Part shown: piece by piece, positions 8,560 to 17,956 of the stretch
How the letters are laid out: every line of letters begins with the position of its first letter
Position numbering within the stretch: the first letter of the stretch is position 1
Source: Kitasatospora viridis
GTDB taxonomy: Bacteria; Actinomycetota; Actinomycetes; Streptomycetales; Streptomycetaceae
Direction of reading: 5' to 3'
DNA: 64,000 nt
Assembly (NCBI RefSeq): GCF_007829815.1
Contig: NZ_VIWT01000001.1
Location: forward strand, 1,821,501-1,885,500
Made by a program: the position numbers and the translations under genes
Notes under the pieces: generated by a model
Told to the model about the DNA's origin: nothing
What the model saw: the letters and a program-made list of their open reading frames with translations, nothing else
Databases searched by the model: none

Positions 8560-9378
8560 ATGTCTCAGACCGTGGACCGGGCGCTGACCGTGCTCGCCTC
8601 GCTCGGCGACGGCCCGGCCTCGCTGGAACAGGCCGCGAACCGGATCGGCGTGCACAAGTCCACCGCGCTGCGGCTGCTGCGCACCCTGGAGGAGCACGGC
8701 TTCGTGCAGCGCCAGGCCGACCACCGCTACCGGCTCGGCGGGCGGTTGCTCTCGCTGGCGCACAGCGCGCTGGAGGGCATCGACGTGCGGCAGGTGACCG
8801 CGCCCTACCTGGCCTCGCTGAGCGAACGCTACGGCCACACCGTGCACCTGGCGATCCTGGACGGCGACGAGGTGCTCTTCATCGACAAGGTGGAGGCCCG
8901 CTACCCCGCGCCGGACGACAGCTGGTTGGGCGAGCAGTCCCGGATCGGCCGCCGGGCCCCAGCCGTGGCCACCGCGGCCGGCCGGGTGCTGCTCGCGGAC
9001 CTGGCGGAGGATCAACTCGCCGGCCTGGTCGAGCGGGCCGACTTCCCGGCCCGCACCCCGCGCAGCCTGCGGTCGGCGGTGGAGCTGCACGCCGAGCTGG
9101 CCGCGGTGCGCCGCCAGGGCTGGTCGCTGGACCACGCCGAGTACTCCCCCGCGGTCAACTGCCTGGCCGCCCCGATCCGCGGCAACGACGGCAAGGCGAT
9201 CGCCGCCTGCACCATCGCGGTGCCCACCGCGGTCGGCCCGGTCTCCGAGCTGAACCGCCTGCTGCCCGAACTGCTCTGCACCGTCGAAGCGGTCTCGCTC
9301 GCCTACGGCGGCTCCCCCACTCCGCGCTGGTGCGAGAACCGCTGCGGCGACAAGCACGCGGCCCGCACCGTCAGCTGA
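8560..9378 (+). CDS. IclR-family transcriptional regulator
   Basis: A 272-residue regulator starting at ATG 8560. The N-terminal winged helix-turn-helix covers about residues 1-60 ([37 protein letters not shown]). It is followed by the IclR effector domain with [12 protein letters not shown], the characteristic [17 protein letters not shown] and a C-terminal VPTAVGP. The effector is unknown. The last 25 residues ([13 protein letters not shown] region, two cysteines) extend beyond the usual IclR end. It converges on the TRIC channel gene with 15 bases between stops, and its divergent partner is the cysteine desulfurase operon. Confidence 0.9.
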   Translation: MSQTVDRALTVLASLGDGPASLEQAANRIGVHKSTALRLLRTLEEHGFVQRQADHRYRLGGRLLSLAHSALEGIDVRQVTAPYLASLSERYGHTVHLAILDGDEVLFIDKVEARYPAPDDSWLGEQSRIGRRAPAVATAAGRVLLADLAEDQLAGLVERADFPARTPRSLRSAVELHAELAAVRRQGWSLDHAEYSPAVNCLAAPIRGNDGKAIAACTIAVPTAVGPVSELNRLLPELLCTVEAVSLAYGGSPTPRWCENRCGDKHAARTVS

Positions 9379-9393
9379 TCCCTAGAGCACCCC

Positions 9394-10053
9394 TCAGTCC
9401 TCGCTCACCCGCGAGCCGTTGCGGTGCCAGGCCCGCGGGGCCCGCCAACCGTACTTCAGCGCCAGCATCCGCAGCACGAAGGCGACCATCGCCGCACTGG
9501 TCGCGGTGATCGTGGTCAAGTGGCCGTGCGCGATCAGCAGCGCCACGATCGTGGCGCCGACCAGCGCCGGCACCGCGTAGATCTCCCGGTCCCAGCGCAG
9601 CAGCGCGGGCGTCTCCTGCGCCAGCACGTCGCGCACCACCCCGCCCCCGGCCGCCGTCAGCATGCCGAGCGCGATCGAGGGCACCGTGCCCAGCCCGTAG
9701 TCGTGCGCCTTGGCCGTCCCGGTCACGCAGAACAGCCCGAGCCCCAGCGCGTCCAGGGTCTGGATGCTCCGGTTGATCCGCTCCACCTCGGGATGCAGGA
9801 AGAACACCACGAGCCCGGCGGCCAGCGGCGTCACGAAGTACCCGGTATTGGTGAACGCGGCCGGCGGCACCGCCCCGATCAACACGTCCCGCAACACCCC
9901 GCCGCCCAGCGCGGTGACCTCGGCCAGCACGCAGATCCCGAAGATGTCCATGTTCTTGCGGACGGCGAGCAGCCCACCGGACAGGGCGAAGACGAAGATG
10001 CCGATCAGGTCCAGCGTCTGCTGGACGTCGTGGCTGAAGATCTGCGAGGTCAC
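9394..10053 (-). CDS. TRIC cation channel family protein (YicG/UPF0126-like)
   Basis: A 219-residue integral membrane protein with about seven hydrophobic helices in two repeats. Each repeat carries the family motif of glycine-rich helix then GGGxxRDxL (ALGGGVLRDVLIG and AAGGGVVRDVLAQE), the hallmark of bacterial TRIC homologs that form trimeric monovalent-cation channels. The start is GTG at 10053 (MTSQIFSHDVQQTLDLIG); the open frame upstream contains no family sequence. The charged C-terminus (RAWHRNGSRVSED) should be cytoplasmic. Confidence 0.88.
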   Translation of the reverse strand: MTSQIFSHDVQQTLDLIGIFVFALSGGLLAVRKNMDIFGICVLAEVTALGGGVLRDVLIGAVPPAAFTNTGYFVTPLAAGLVVFFLHPEVERINRSIQTLDALGLGLFCVTGTAKAHDYGLGTVPSIALGMLTAAGGGVVRDVLAQETPALLRWDREIYAVPALVGATIVALLIAHGHLTTITATSAAMVAFVLRMLALKYGWRAPRAWHRNGSRVSED

Positions 10054-10225
10054 CGCCCTAGTGTCACCGTTCGGACGGAAATCCTCCGAATCGCGCGACC
10101 GGGTCGACCGGATGGCGGACGGACCTGTCGAAATCGCCCGGACCCGCCACCGCCACCGCACAGCCCTCGGGGTAATTCGGACCCTGCCCTTCCACCCGGC
10201 GCCGCCGTTCGTCACACTGTCGGCC

Positions 10226-10849
10226 GTGCCCAGAACCGCGAACGCCACGACACCCCGGCAGGTCCGCCGGCTCACCGCCATGGCCTTCTTCGGGCCGCCG
10301 TTGATCATCGGCCTCTCCCTGCTGATCGCGAACCCGGACTGGAGCGGGCTCGGGATCATCGGCGGGACGGTCGCCCTGATCGCGACCATGGTGATGGTCA
10401 TGTACGCCGCGCCCAGCGGTTGGCTGATGGTCGGCGGGGTGGTGCTGGGCATCGCCTCGATCGCGGGGCCCGGGCTGATCCTGCAGGGCGAGGTGCTGGC
10501 GCACCAGGGGCAGCAGGTGGACGTGCGGGTCACCTCGGTGAAGACGGGCCACGACAAGAACGGGAACCCGGTGTACACCTGCTACCTGGAGCGGGTGGAC
10601 GGCAAGCCGCTGAAGCACAACCAGATGGGCGGCGACTTCTGCGACGGGCCCGGCTCGGTCGGGGACACCGAGACGGTGCTGGTCGACCCGTACGGCTGGT
10701 CCTCTCCGCAGCCGGCCGACACCGACTACAGCGGGATCGACGTCGCCGCCGGCGCGATCCCGGTGGTGCTGGTGCTGTTCGAGCTGCTGGTCTGGCGGGC
10801 CCGGGTCAAGGGGCTGCGGCGGACCACCGCCGAGGGCGCGGGTTGCTGA
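10226..10849 (+). CDS. Membrane protein with exported two-cysteine domain (paralog A)
   Basis: A 207-residue protein of unknown function; GTG at 10226 is the likely start, and no clear ribosome-binding site precedes it. It has hydrophobic segments at about residues 15-65 and 75-95, a polar stretch of about 90 residues, and one C-terminal hydrophobic helix (VAAGAIPVVLVLFELLVW). The polar part holds two cysteines (VYTCYLERVDGK, GDFCDGPG) and ends in QPADTDYSGIDV. The adjacent gene repeats the same plan, so the two are tandem paralogs that may pair. Its stop overlaps the next start (TGATG). Confidence 0.6.
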   Translation: MPRTANATTPRQVRRLTAMAFFGPPLIIGLSLLIANPDWSGLGIIGGTVALIATMVMVMYAAPSGWLMVGGVVLGIASIAGPGLILQGEVLAHQGQQVDVRVTSVKTGHDKNGNPVYTCYLERVDGKPLKHNQMGGDFCDGPGSVGDTETVLVDPYGWSSPQPADTDYSGIDVAAGAIPVVLVLFELLVWRARVKGLRRTTAEGAGC

Positions 10850-11505
10850 TGGCGGCCAAGGCGGACAAGGCGGCCAAGCGCAAGAGCGCCGGCTTCCCAC
10901 CCCGCACGGTGAAGCGGCTCACCGTGTACGCCGCGCTCTCCCCGCTGCTGATGCTGGCCATCGGGCTGCTCGGCACCGGCCCGTACGGGTTCGTGCCGGC
11001 GCTCTTCCTCGGCGCGCTGACCATGGCCGTGGCGATCTCGCTGCTGATCGTCATCGCCCAGAAGGTCTGGCTGTTCTTCGCCGGGCTGGTCACCTCGGTG
11101 GCGATCATGTTCGGCGGCGGGATGCTGTTCCAGGCTGAGCTGATGCACAGTCAGGGGCAGCGCACCGAGGTGCTGGTCACCTCGGTGTCGAAGGAGCAGG
11201 GCAAGGGCGGCCCGGTCTACCACTGCAAGGTCCGGCGCACCGACGGCCGGGCGATGGACCACACCGACATCGTCGGCCTGGGGTGCGAGGGCCCGCAGTC
11301 CCAGGGCACCACCCTGGAACTGCTGGTGGACCCGAGCGGCTGGCTGGCCCCGGGGGCCGCCGACACCGACTTCGGCGACATCCCGGTGGACCTCGGCGTC
11401 GTCGGCGTCTCGGTGGCCCTGTTCGAGCTGGCGGTCTGGCGGGCCCTCCGGCTCGGCCTGCGGGCCGCGGGGCCCGCCCGGACCGAGCCGGAGCGCGAAC
11501 GCTAG
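10849..11505 (+). CDS. Membrane protein with exported two-cysteine domain (paralog B)
   Basis: A 218-residue membrane protein starting at ATG 10849, which shares one base with the stop of the preceding gene, so translational coupling is likely. A lysine-rich N-terminus ([12 protein letters not shown]) is followed by hydrophobic segments, a polar domain with cysteines in [12 protein letters not shown] and GLGCEGPQ, the motif [12 protein letters not shown], and a last helix ([14 protein letters not shown]). These landmarks match paralog A one for one. Function unknown. Its TAG stop and that of the opposing ABC ATPase share the palindrome CTAG. Confidence 0.65.
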   Translation: MAAKADKAAKRKSAGFPPRTVKRLTVYAALSPLLMLAIGLLGTGPYGFVPALFLGALTMAVAISLLIVIAQKVWLFFAGLVTSVAIMFGGGMLFQAELMHSQGQRTEVLVTSVSKEQGKGGPVYHCKVRRTDGRAMDHTDIVGLGCEGPQSQGTTLELLVDPSGWLAPGAADTDFGDIPVDLGVVGVSVALFELAVWRALRLGLRAAGPARTEPERER

Positions 11506-12560
11506 ACGGCCTCCGGCACGCCCACCGGCGCGTCCTCCGGGAAGTGGCACGCCGCCTGGTGCCCCGGCCGCTGCTCGACGAGCTGCGGCTCCTCGCTCGC
11601 GCAGATGTCCTGCGCCTTCCAGCACCGGGTGCGGAAGCGGCACCCGCTCGGCGGGTTGATCGGCGAGGGCACGTCTCCGGTCAGCAGGATGCGCTCGCGG
11701 CGCTCCTTGCGCCGCGGGTCCGGCACGGGGACCGCCGACATCAGGGCCTTGGTGTACGGGTGCGCGGGGCCGGCGTAGAGGGATTCGCGGTCGGCGATCT
11801 CGACGATCTTGCCGAGGTACATCACGGCCACCCGGTCCGAGACGTGCCGGACCACCGAGAGGTCGTGGGCGATGATCAGGTAGGTCAGGCCGAGTTCGCG
11901 CTGCAGGTCGTCCAGCAGGTTGACCACCTGGGCCTGGATCGACACGTCCAGTGCGGAGACCGGCTCGTCGGCCACCACCATCTTCGGCTTGAGCGCCAAC
12001 GCCCGGGCGATGCCGATGCGTTGCCGCTGGCCGCCGGAGAACTCGTGCGGGTAGCGGTTGTAGTGCTCGGGGTTGAGGCCGCACAGCTCCAGCAGGTCCT
12101 GGACCGCGCGCTTCACGCCGTGCTCGGTGGCCACCTTCTGCAGCTTGAACGGCGCGCCGACGATGGTGCCGACGGTGTGCCGGGGGTTTAGCGAGGAGTA
12201 CGGGTCCTGGAAGATGATCTGGATGTCCTTGCGCAGCGGCCGCATCGCTCCGGTGGACAGGTGGGTGATGTCCCGGCCCTCGAACTCGACCTTGCCGCCG
12301 GTCGGTTCGTCGAGCCGGGTGACGAGGCGCCCCATGGTGGACTTGCCGCAGCCGGACTCCCCGACCACGCCGAGCGTCTCACCGGCGTTGACCGAGAAGC
12401 TGATCCCGTCCACCGCGCGCACCGCGCCCTTGCCGCCGCGCAGCAGGCCGCCCTTGATCGGGAAGTGCCGCTGGAGGTCGGTGACCCGCAGCAGCGGCTC
12501 GCCGACCGGCTTGGACTTGTCCAGCACAACGCTCTGCTTGTCGCTCTGAGTGTCCGTCAT
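11502..12560 (-). CDS. Oligopeptide ABC transporter ATP-binding protein (DppF/OppF type)
   Basis: A 352-residue ATPase of the peptide/nickel importer family. It shows Walker [11 protein letters not shown]-loop [13 protein letters not shown], signature [15 protein letters not shown], Walker [12 protein letters not shown] and the C-terminal oligopeptide-type extension with [19 protein letters not shown], whose cysteines resemble the Fe-S or metal site noted in DppD/DppF proteins. It hydrolyses ATP together with the DppD-type partner just upstream. It is the last gene of the five-gene operon and lies 22 bases after its partner. Confidence 0.9.
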   Translation of the reverse strand: MTDTQSDKQSVVLDKSKPVGEPLLRVTDLQRHFPIKGGLLRGGKGAVRAVDGISFSVNAGETLGVVGESGCGKSTMGRLVTRLDEPTGGKVEFEGRDITHLSTGAMRPLRKDIQIIFQDPYSSLNPRHTVGTIVGAPFKLQKVATEHGVKRAVQDLLELCGLNPEHYNRYPHEFSGGQRQRIGIARALALKPKMVVADEPVSALDVSIQAQVVNLLDDLQRELGLTYLIIAHDLSVVRHVSDRVAVMYLGKIVEIADRESLYAGPAHPYTKALMSAVPVPDPRRKERRERILLTGDVPSPINPPSGCRFRTRCWKAQDICASEEPQLVEQRPGHQAACHFPEDAPVGVPEAV

Positions 12561-12582
12561 GTTCAGTCAGTCCCAAGGTAGT

Positions 12583-13644
12583 TCAGAGCCGCGGGGCGAT
12601 CTCTTCGGCGAAGATCCGGTGGCGGTCGGAGGCCGGCAGGTGGCAGGCCGCGAAGTGGCCCGGGGCCGCCTCGGCGAGCACCGGCAGGTCGGCCTGCGAG
12701 CGTCCGCCGGTCCGGTCGGCGTACGGGCAGCGCGGGTGGAAGGCGCACCCGCTGGGCACGTTGATCAGGCTCGGCGGGGTGCCGCGGACCGGCACCAGGC
12801 GGTCCTGCAGTGCCCGGTCGAGCCGCGGCATGGATCCCAGCAGGCCCCAGGTGTAGGGGTGTTCGGGCGCGTCGAAGAGGGTTTCGGCCGGCCCGCGCTC
12901 CACGCACCGCCCGCCGTACATCACCATGATGTCGTCGGCCAGCTCGGCCACCACGCCGAGGTCGTGGGTGATGATGATCACCGCCGAGTGGAACTCCTGC
13001 TGGAGGTCGCGGATCAGGTCGAGGATCTGCGCCTGCACGGTGACGTCGAGCGCGGTGGTCGGCTCGTCGGCGATCAGCAGCGCGGGGTCGTTGACCAGCG
13101 CCATCGCGATCATCGCGCGCTGGCGCATGCCGCCGGAGAACTGGTGCGGGTAGTCGTCCACCCGGCGGTCCGGCTGCGGGATGCCGACCCGGTCGAGCAT
13201 CTCGACCGCCCGCTTCCGGGCGATTTTCTTGGAGGCGTCGGGGTGGTGCACCCGGAAGGCCTCGACGATCTGCGCACCCACCGTGTAGTAGGGGTGCATC
13301 GCGGTCAGCGGGTCCTGGAAGATCATCGCCATCGAGCGTCCGCGCAGCTTGCGCACCGCTTCCGACTCGGCCGACACCAGCTCCTGGCCGTCCAGCCAGA
13401 TCTCCCCGCTGATCCGGGCCCGCTTGGAGCGGTGCAGGCCCATGATGCCCAGGGAGGTGACGGACTTCCCGGAGCCGGACTCGCCGACGATGCCCAGGGT
13501 GCGGCCGCGGGCCAGGTCGAAGCTGACCCCGTCGACGGACTTCACCAGGCCGTCGTCGGTGTCGAAGTGGATCCGCAGGTCGCGCACCGACAGGAAGGCG
13601 TCGCCGGCGGTGTCGCGGCGGTCGGTCACGGGTTCGACGATCAC
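12583..13644 (-). CDS. Oligopeptide ABC transporter ATP-binding protein (DppD/OppD type)
   Basis: A 353-residue ATPase. GTG at 13644 is chosen because it overlaps the permease stop as GTGA and leaves a normal N-terminus ([11 protein letters not shown]). It has Walker [10 protein letters not shown], the Q-loop [12 protein letters not shown], signature [15 protein letters not shown], Walker [12 protein letters not shown] and H-loop IIITHDLG. The C-terminal [16 protein letters not shown] is the oligopeptide-family cysteine motif. It energises peptide import with the DppF-type subunit. Confidence 0.9.
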   Translation of the reverse strand: MIVEPVTDRRDTAGDAFLSVRDLRIHFDTDDGLVKSVDGVSFDLARGRTLGIVGESGSGKSVTSLGIMGLHRSKRARISGEIWLDGQELVSAESEAVRKLRGRSMAMIFQDPLTAMHPYYTVGAQIVEAFRVHHPDASKKIARKRAVEMLDRVGIPQPDRRVDDYPHQFSGGMRQRAMIAMALVNDPALLIADEPTTALDVTVQAQILDLIRDLQQEFHSAVIIITHDLGVVAELADDIMVMYGGRCVERGPAETLFDAPEHPYTWGLLGSMPRLDRALQDRLVPVRGTPPSLINVPSGCAFHPRCPYADRTGGRSQADLPVLAEAAPGHFAACHLPASDRHRIFAEEIAPRL

Positions 13645-14651
13645 GAGAGCCTCACCCGGGGGTCGATGACGGCGTACAGGAGGTCCACCAGCAGGTTGCA
13701 CAGCACGATGAAGAAGGCGGCGATCATGGTGACGCCGAGGATCTTCGGCAGGTCGTTGTCGGAGATCGCGGAGACCGCGAAGAAGCCGATGCCCTGCATC
13801 GAGAAGACCTGCTCGGTGATCACCGCGCCGCCGAGCAGCAGGCCCAGGTCCATGCCGAAGATGGTCAGGATCGGGGTGAGCGCGGCCCGCAGCCCGTGCC
13901 GGACCACCACTTGGCGCTCCGGCAGGCCCTTGGCCCGGGCGGTGCGGATGTAGTCCTCGCTCATCGTCTCCAGCATCCCGGCCCGGGTGAGCCGGGCGTA
14001 GAGCGCGGAGTAGAGGAAGGCCAGCGAGATCCACGGCAGGATCAGGTTGGTCGCCCAACTGATCGGGTCATCCGTGAAGTTGACGTAGTGCAGGTCGCCG
14101 AAGACGTTCCACTTGTAGCTGAACAGGTAGTGCAGCAGCGCCCCGGTGAAGAAGATCGGCAGCGAGACGCCGGCCAGCGCGACGCCCATCGAGAACCGGT
14201 CGAAGATGGACTTCGGCTTCAGCGCCGAGACCACGCCGGTCGCCACGCCCGAGAGCAGCCAGATCACCGCGGCGCCGATCGCCAGCGAGAAGGTCACCGG
14301 GATCCGGCTCTCGATCTCCGGCCAGACCTCGATGTGGTTCTTGAACGAGTAGCCGAAGCACGGCACGTGGCAGGTGGTCGCGTCCGGGCCGTACTTGTAC
14401 TGGGCCCCGGCGAAGATCTGCTTGATGAACCGTCCGAACTGGACGTACAGCGGCTGGTCGAACCCGAGGTTCTTCTTCACCGCGAGCAGCGCGTCGGGGC
14501 TCGGGTTCTTGCCGATGTACTGGGCGGCGAGCTGGTCGGTGGTCTCGCCCGCCAGGCGCGGGAGCAGGAAGAAGATGCCGAAGGTGACCGCGCTGACGAC
14601 CAGCAGCAGCACCACGGCGGCGAACGTCCTGCGGATGATGTAGGCCAACAC
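13641..14651 (-). CDS. Oligopeptide ABC transporter permease (DppB/OppB type)
   Basis: A 336-residue permease with six predicted transmembrane helices. The N-terminal helix begins MLAYIIRRTFAAVVLLLVVS (GTG start at 14651). A periplasmic-side loop of about 100 residues carries two cysteines (TTCHVPCFGYSF). The EAA loop that contacts the ATPases (ARTARAKGLPERQVVVRHGLR) is near residues 230-250. The C-terminus [13 protein letters not shown] is typical of DppB. It follows the binding-protein gene by 111 bases and overlaps dppD by four bases. Confidence 0.9.
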   Translation of the reverse strand: MLAYIIRRTFAAVVLLLVVSAVTFGIFFLLPRLAGETTDQLAAQYIGKNPSPDALLAVKKNLGFDQPLYVQFGRFIKQIFAGAQYKYGPDATTCHVPCFGYSFKNHIEVWPEIESRIPVTFSLAIGAAVIWLLSGVATGVVSALKPKSIFDRFSMGVALAGVSLPIFFTGALLHYLFSYKWNVFGDLHYVNFTDDPISWATNLILPWISLAFLYSALYARLTRAGMLETMSEDYIRTARAKGLPERQVVVRHGLRAALTPILTIFGMDLGLLLGGAVITEQVFSMQGIGFFAVSAISDNDLPKILGVTMIAAFFIVLCNLLVDLLYAVIDPRVRLS

Positions 14652-14762
14652 AGTTGTACGGCTTGGGGCGTCCCGGCCCCGGCCGCGGCCTTCGTGGGGC
14701 CGCTGCCGGGGACGGGGCTCCGGTCGCCTTCACCTGCCTTCAGGGGATGGTGAGCCGGGCGC

Positions 14763-16532
14763 TCAGCTGTTGTTGGTGGTACCGATGTTGAGGTAGTCGT
14801 ACTCGCCGTTGAAGGCCGAGGTGGAGACCAGGTTGGTGGCGTTCTTCGGCCGGTACAGGAAGACCTTGAAGTCGGTCAGCGGCACGTAGGCGGCGTCGCC
14901 CATGGTCAGCTTGTCGATCTGGGCGTAGTCGGCGTTGCGGGCGTTCGGGTCGGTGTTCGAGCCCGCGTCGTCCAGCAGCTTGTCGATCGCCGGGTCGCTC
15001 AGCTGGGCGATGTTGCTGTTGCCGGACTGCTTGATCGCCCGGCCGTCGGTGATCTGCTGCAGGAAGCCGTAGCCGCTCGGCCAGTCGGCGCCCCACTGCA
15101 TCATCATCATGCCGACGCCGTTGCCGTTGATGAAGTTCGGCACGCCCGCGTAGTCGGTGAAGTACTTGCCCTGCGGGTACTGCTGGATGTCCAGCTGGAT
15201 GCCGACCTTGGCCAGCGCGGCCTGGATCGCCTGGGCGCCGTTGACCTCCTGGGTGCGCTCGGTGCGCGCGGTGATCACGGTGTGGAAGCCGTTCGGGTGG
15301 CCGCAGGCCGCCAGCTCCTGCTTCGCCTTGGCGTCGTCGCCCTTGTCACCGGGGGTCGCGTAGTCGTTGAAGGGCTGCTGGCCCGGGATGTCCGGCGGCA
15401 GCACGGTGGAGGCGATGGCGCCGCGGATCGGGCCGCCCTGGGCGGTCTGCACCGCGACCTTGTCGATCGCGTACTCGACGGCCTTGCGGCAGTCCACGTT
15501 GTCCAGCGGCGCCTGGTGGGTGTTGAGCGCCAGGTAGGTCAGCCGGCCGCCGTAGGAGTTGTCGGTCTGCGCCTTGAGGGAGGGGTCGAGCAGGATCTTC
15601 GCCTGGGTCTGCGGGTCGACGCCGCCGCCCACCAGGTCGACCTGGGCGTTGCCGGACATCAGGTCGTTGTCGACGGTGGCCTGGTCGATGTTCTCCTTGA
15701 GCACGATCTTGTCCGCGAGCTGCTTGCGGATCGGGTCGGTGCTCGGGTCCCAGTTCGTGTTGGGCACCAGGGTGGCGCCCTTGCCGTCGTCGTAGGACTG
15801 GAACTTGTAGGAGCCGCTGGAGACGATGTGCTTGACGTAGTTGGCGCCGTCGTCCTTGGACTGCGGGACCGGGGCGGTCTGCGGCGCGCTCACCAGGTAG
15901 TCGAACTCGGCGAACGGCTGCTTGAGGTGGAAGACGATGGTGGTGTCGTCCGGGGTCTCGATCGACTTCAGGCCGTCGGGGCTCTTGTCGGTGTACGGGC
16001 CCTGGTACGGCGTGGGGTTGTCGACCAGCAGTTCCTGGAAGTAGGTCGGCCCGTTGGAGTTCACCGCGGGCGCGAAGTTGCTGCGCTCGACCGCGTACTT
16101 GACGTCCTTCGAGGTGATCGGGGTGCCGTCGTCGTACTTCAGGCCGCTGCGCAGGTGGTAGGTCCAGGTCTTGCCGCCGTCGCTCGCCTGGCCCATGCCG
16201 GAGGCCAGATCGGGCACCAGCTTGTCGCCGTCCTTGCCCGGGCCGGGCGCGAAGGTGGTCAGCGGGCGGGCGTACAGCCGGGAGAAGTTGTAGATGTAGG
16301 CGTAGTACGTGTTCCCCGGGTCGAGGGAGTCCGGGGTGCCCTTCATCTCGTAGGTCACCGTGCCGCCCTTGTGGTCGGACGCGTTGACGATCCCCGTGGT
16401 GGCGGCGTTCGCCCCGGAGGCGCTGTTGGACGGGCTCGTGGAACCCCCCTTGGCACTACTGGAGCAGCCGCTCACTGCCAGGGCGGCGGTGACGGCCGCC
16501 GCGGCCAGCGCGAGGGTACGGGATCGGCGCAT
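14763..16532 (-). CDS. Oligopeptide ABC transporter substrate-binding lipoprotein (SBP_bac_5 family)
   Basis: A 589-residue extracytoplasmic solute-binding protein. The signal peptide MRRSRTLALA... ends in AVSGC with the lipidated cysteine at residue 23, followed by a Ser/Gly-rich tether. The mature part has the SBP_bac_5 landmarks: TVTYEMKGTPDSLDPG, YHLRSGLKYDDGTPITSKDV, a VDCRKAVEYAIDK helix and a C-terminal ADYAQIDKLTMGDAAYVPL. It captures peptides and delivers them to the flanking permeases. It is the second gene of the operon, between the two permease genes. Confidence 0.93.
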   Translation of the reverse strand: MRRSRTLALAAAAVTAALAVSGCSSSAKGGSTSPSNSASGANAATTGIVNASDHKGGTVTYEMKGTPDSLDPGNTYYAYIYNFSRLYARPLTTFAPGPGKDGDKLVPDLASGMGQASDGGKTWTYHLRSGLKYDDGTPITSKDVKYAVERSNFAPAVNSNGPTYFQELLVDNPTPYQGPYTDKSPDGLKSIETPDDTTIVFHLKQPFAEFDYLVSAPQTAPVPQSKDDGANYVKHIVSSGSYKFQSYDDGKGATLVPNTNWDPSTDPIRKQLADKIVLKENIDQATVDNDLMSGNAQVDLVGGGVDPQTQAKILLDPSLKAQTDNSYGGRLTYLALNTHQAPLDNVDCRKAVEYAIDKVAVQTAQGGPIRGAIASTVLPPDIPGQQPFNDYATPGDKGDDAKAKQELAACGHPNGFHTVITARTERTQEVNGAQAIQAALAKVGIQLDIQQYPQGKYFTDYAGVPNFINGNGVGMMMMQWGADWPSGYGFLQQITDGRAIKQSGNSNIAQLSDPAIDKLLDDAGSNTDPNARNADYAQIDKLTMGDAAYVPLTDFKVFLYRPKNATNLVSTSAFNGEYDYLNIGTTNNS

Positions 16533-16584
16533 AGCAGGATCAACCCCTTGGAGTGTGGTGTGAGCTGAGGGACTTGACGAAAGG

Positions 16585-17568
16585 TCAGTTGCTGCGCGGG
16601 TCGAGCGCGTCGCGCAGTCCGTCGCCGAGCAGGTTGAACGCCAGCACGGTGACGAAGATCGCCAGGCCCGGGACGACGAGGTACTCCGGGTCGACCTGGT
16701 AGTAGTGGATCGCGTCGTTCATCATCCCGCCCCAGGAGGCCTGCGGCGGCTGGATGCCGACGCCGAGGAAGCTCAGGCCGGCCTCGAACAGGATGTTGGT
16801 CGGGATCAGCAGGGTCGAGTAGACCAGGATCGGGCCGACCAGGTTCGGCAGCAGCTCCTTGAACAGGATGAACGGGCCGCGGGCGCCCAGCGAGCGGGCC
16901 GCGAAGACGAACTCCCGCTCGCGCAGCGAGAGCGTCTGCCCGCGCACGATCCGGCCCATGTAGGGCCAGTTGAAGAAGCCGATGACGAAGATCAGCACCG
17001 AGATGTGCAGCGGCAGTCCGTGCATCCCGAACGCGCCGCCCTGCAGCGAGGCCGAGATGGAGATCGCGAAGAGCAGCAGCGGGAAGGCCAGGAAGGTGTC
17101 CATCACCCTGCTGATCGCGGTGTCCACCCAGCCGCCGTAGTAGCCGGCGACGACGCCCAGCACGGTGCCGATGGTGTTGGAGAGCACGGTGGCGCCGAAG
17201 GCGACCAGCAGCGAGACCCAGGACCCCTCGATGATCCGGGAGAGCAGGTCACGGCCCAACTCGGGATCCACGCCGAGCAGGTGACTGGTGCTCATGCCGC
17301 CGAACGAGCCGTTCGGGATGCCGCCGAGGTCGGCGTTGAGCAGGTCGGTGTTCTGGGCGTTCGGGTCGAGGCCGAAGGCGGACTCGATCGGCTTGGCCAG
17401 CACGGCCAGCAGCACCAGCAAGATGACCACGATGCCGCCGGCCACGGCGGCCTTGTCGCGCTTGAAGCGCTGCCAGGCGATCCGGCCGAGCGATCGGCCC
17501 TCGATCGGGGTCCCCCCGGGGGCAGCCGCTCCGGGAGCGGCTGGTGTGGTGTCGGTCGGTGTGCTCAT
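16585..17568 (-). CDS. Oligopeptide ABC transporter permease (DppC/OppC type)
   Basis: A 327-residue permease starting MSTPTDTTPA at 17568. After a short Pro/Ala tail comes the OppC_N segment (AWQRFKRDKAAVAGGIVVILLVLL), the large outer loop and the core helices with the EAA region FVFAARSLGARGPFILFKELLPN. The C-terminus GLRDALDPRSN is characteristic of DppC. It is the first gene of the operon, 52 bases ahead of the binding-protein gene, so the order is C-A-B-D-F rather than the textbook A-B-C-D-F. Confidence 0.9.
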   Translation of the reverse strand: MSTPTDTTPAAPGAAAPGGTPIEGRSLGRIAWQRFKRDKAAVAGGIVVILLVLLAVLAKPIESAFGLDPNAQNTDLLNADLGGIPNGSFGGMSTSHLLGVDPELGRDLLSRIIEGSWVSLLVAFGATVLSNTIGTVLGVVAGYYGGWVDTAISRVMDTFLAFPLLLFAISISASLQGGAFGMHGLPLHISVLIFVIGFFNWPYMGRIVRGQTLSLREREFVFAARSLGARGPFILFKELLPNLVGPILVYSTLLIPTNILFEAGLSFLGVGIQPPQASWGGMMNDAIHYYQVDPEYLVVPGLAIFVTVLAFNLLGDGLRDALDPRSN

Positions 17569-17756
17569 GGGCAGTTGGCGTCCCCTCGCCGACGGTTGTC
17601 GGCCCATGGCAGCCCGCAGGAGGACATGGCACTGTCAGGTCCTGGTCAGGACCCGGGAACCAAGCTCGTGCGGTCTGCTCGACTGGTGCGGTGCGCTGAA
17701 CTCTTCACGCACCCGCCAGCACGGCGCCACCCCTGGTTGGTGAAGGATGCCCAACT

Positions 17757-17781
17757 GTGATCTACCGAAATCGAAGATCAC
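17757..17781. promoter_or_regulatory. Inverted repeat upstream of the peptide-transporter operon
   Basis: Perfect 7-bp arms GTGATCT / AGATCAC separated by 11 bases, in the relatively AT-rich gap between the SseB-like gene and the operon, about 190 bases before the first start codon. Its dyad spacing fits a dimeric regulator. The rest of 17569-17956 holds only the SseB terminator. Confidence 0.35.
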
Positions 17782-17882
17782 TAAACCCACTCGTCCAGAA
17801 TTTTCCCTCTGGAAACTCTTGATCCACTTGCCCCGCGCCTTGATTGACGATCCGTCAGATCGATCTTCAGCGGGAACGCGAA

Positions 17883-17911
17883 GCGCCCGGACCGTCCTGC
17901 GGTCCGGGCGC
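17883..17911 (-). terminator. Terminator after SseB-like gene 1
   Basis: Perfect 12-bp stem (GCGCCCGGACCG / CGGTCCGGGCGC) with the loop TCCTG, 45 bases past the stop of the 17957-18802 gene on the minus strand. Confidence 0.75.
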
Positions 17912-17956
17912 CGAAATCTCGACGTACGCTCAACGCACGCTCAACTCTCGCTCAGG

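Noticed and set aside
7243..9357. Long minus-strand open frame extending the cysteine desulfurase to about 700 residues
   Set aside because: The extension lies antisense to the IclR gene, has the composition of a shadow of high-GC coding DNA, and the desulfurase begins naturally at 8412 with YLDHAATTP.
10054..10578. N-terminal extension of the TRIC channel
   Set aside because: Overlaps the start of membrane protein A on the other strand and carries no TRIC-like repeat.
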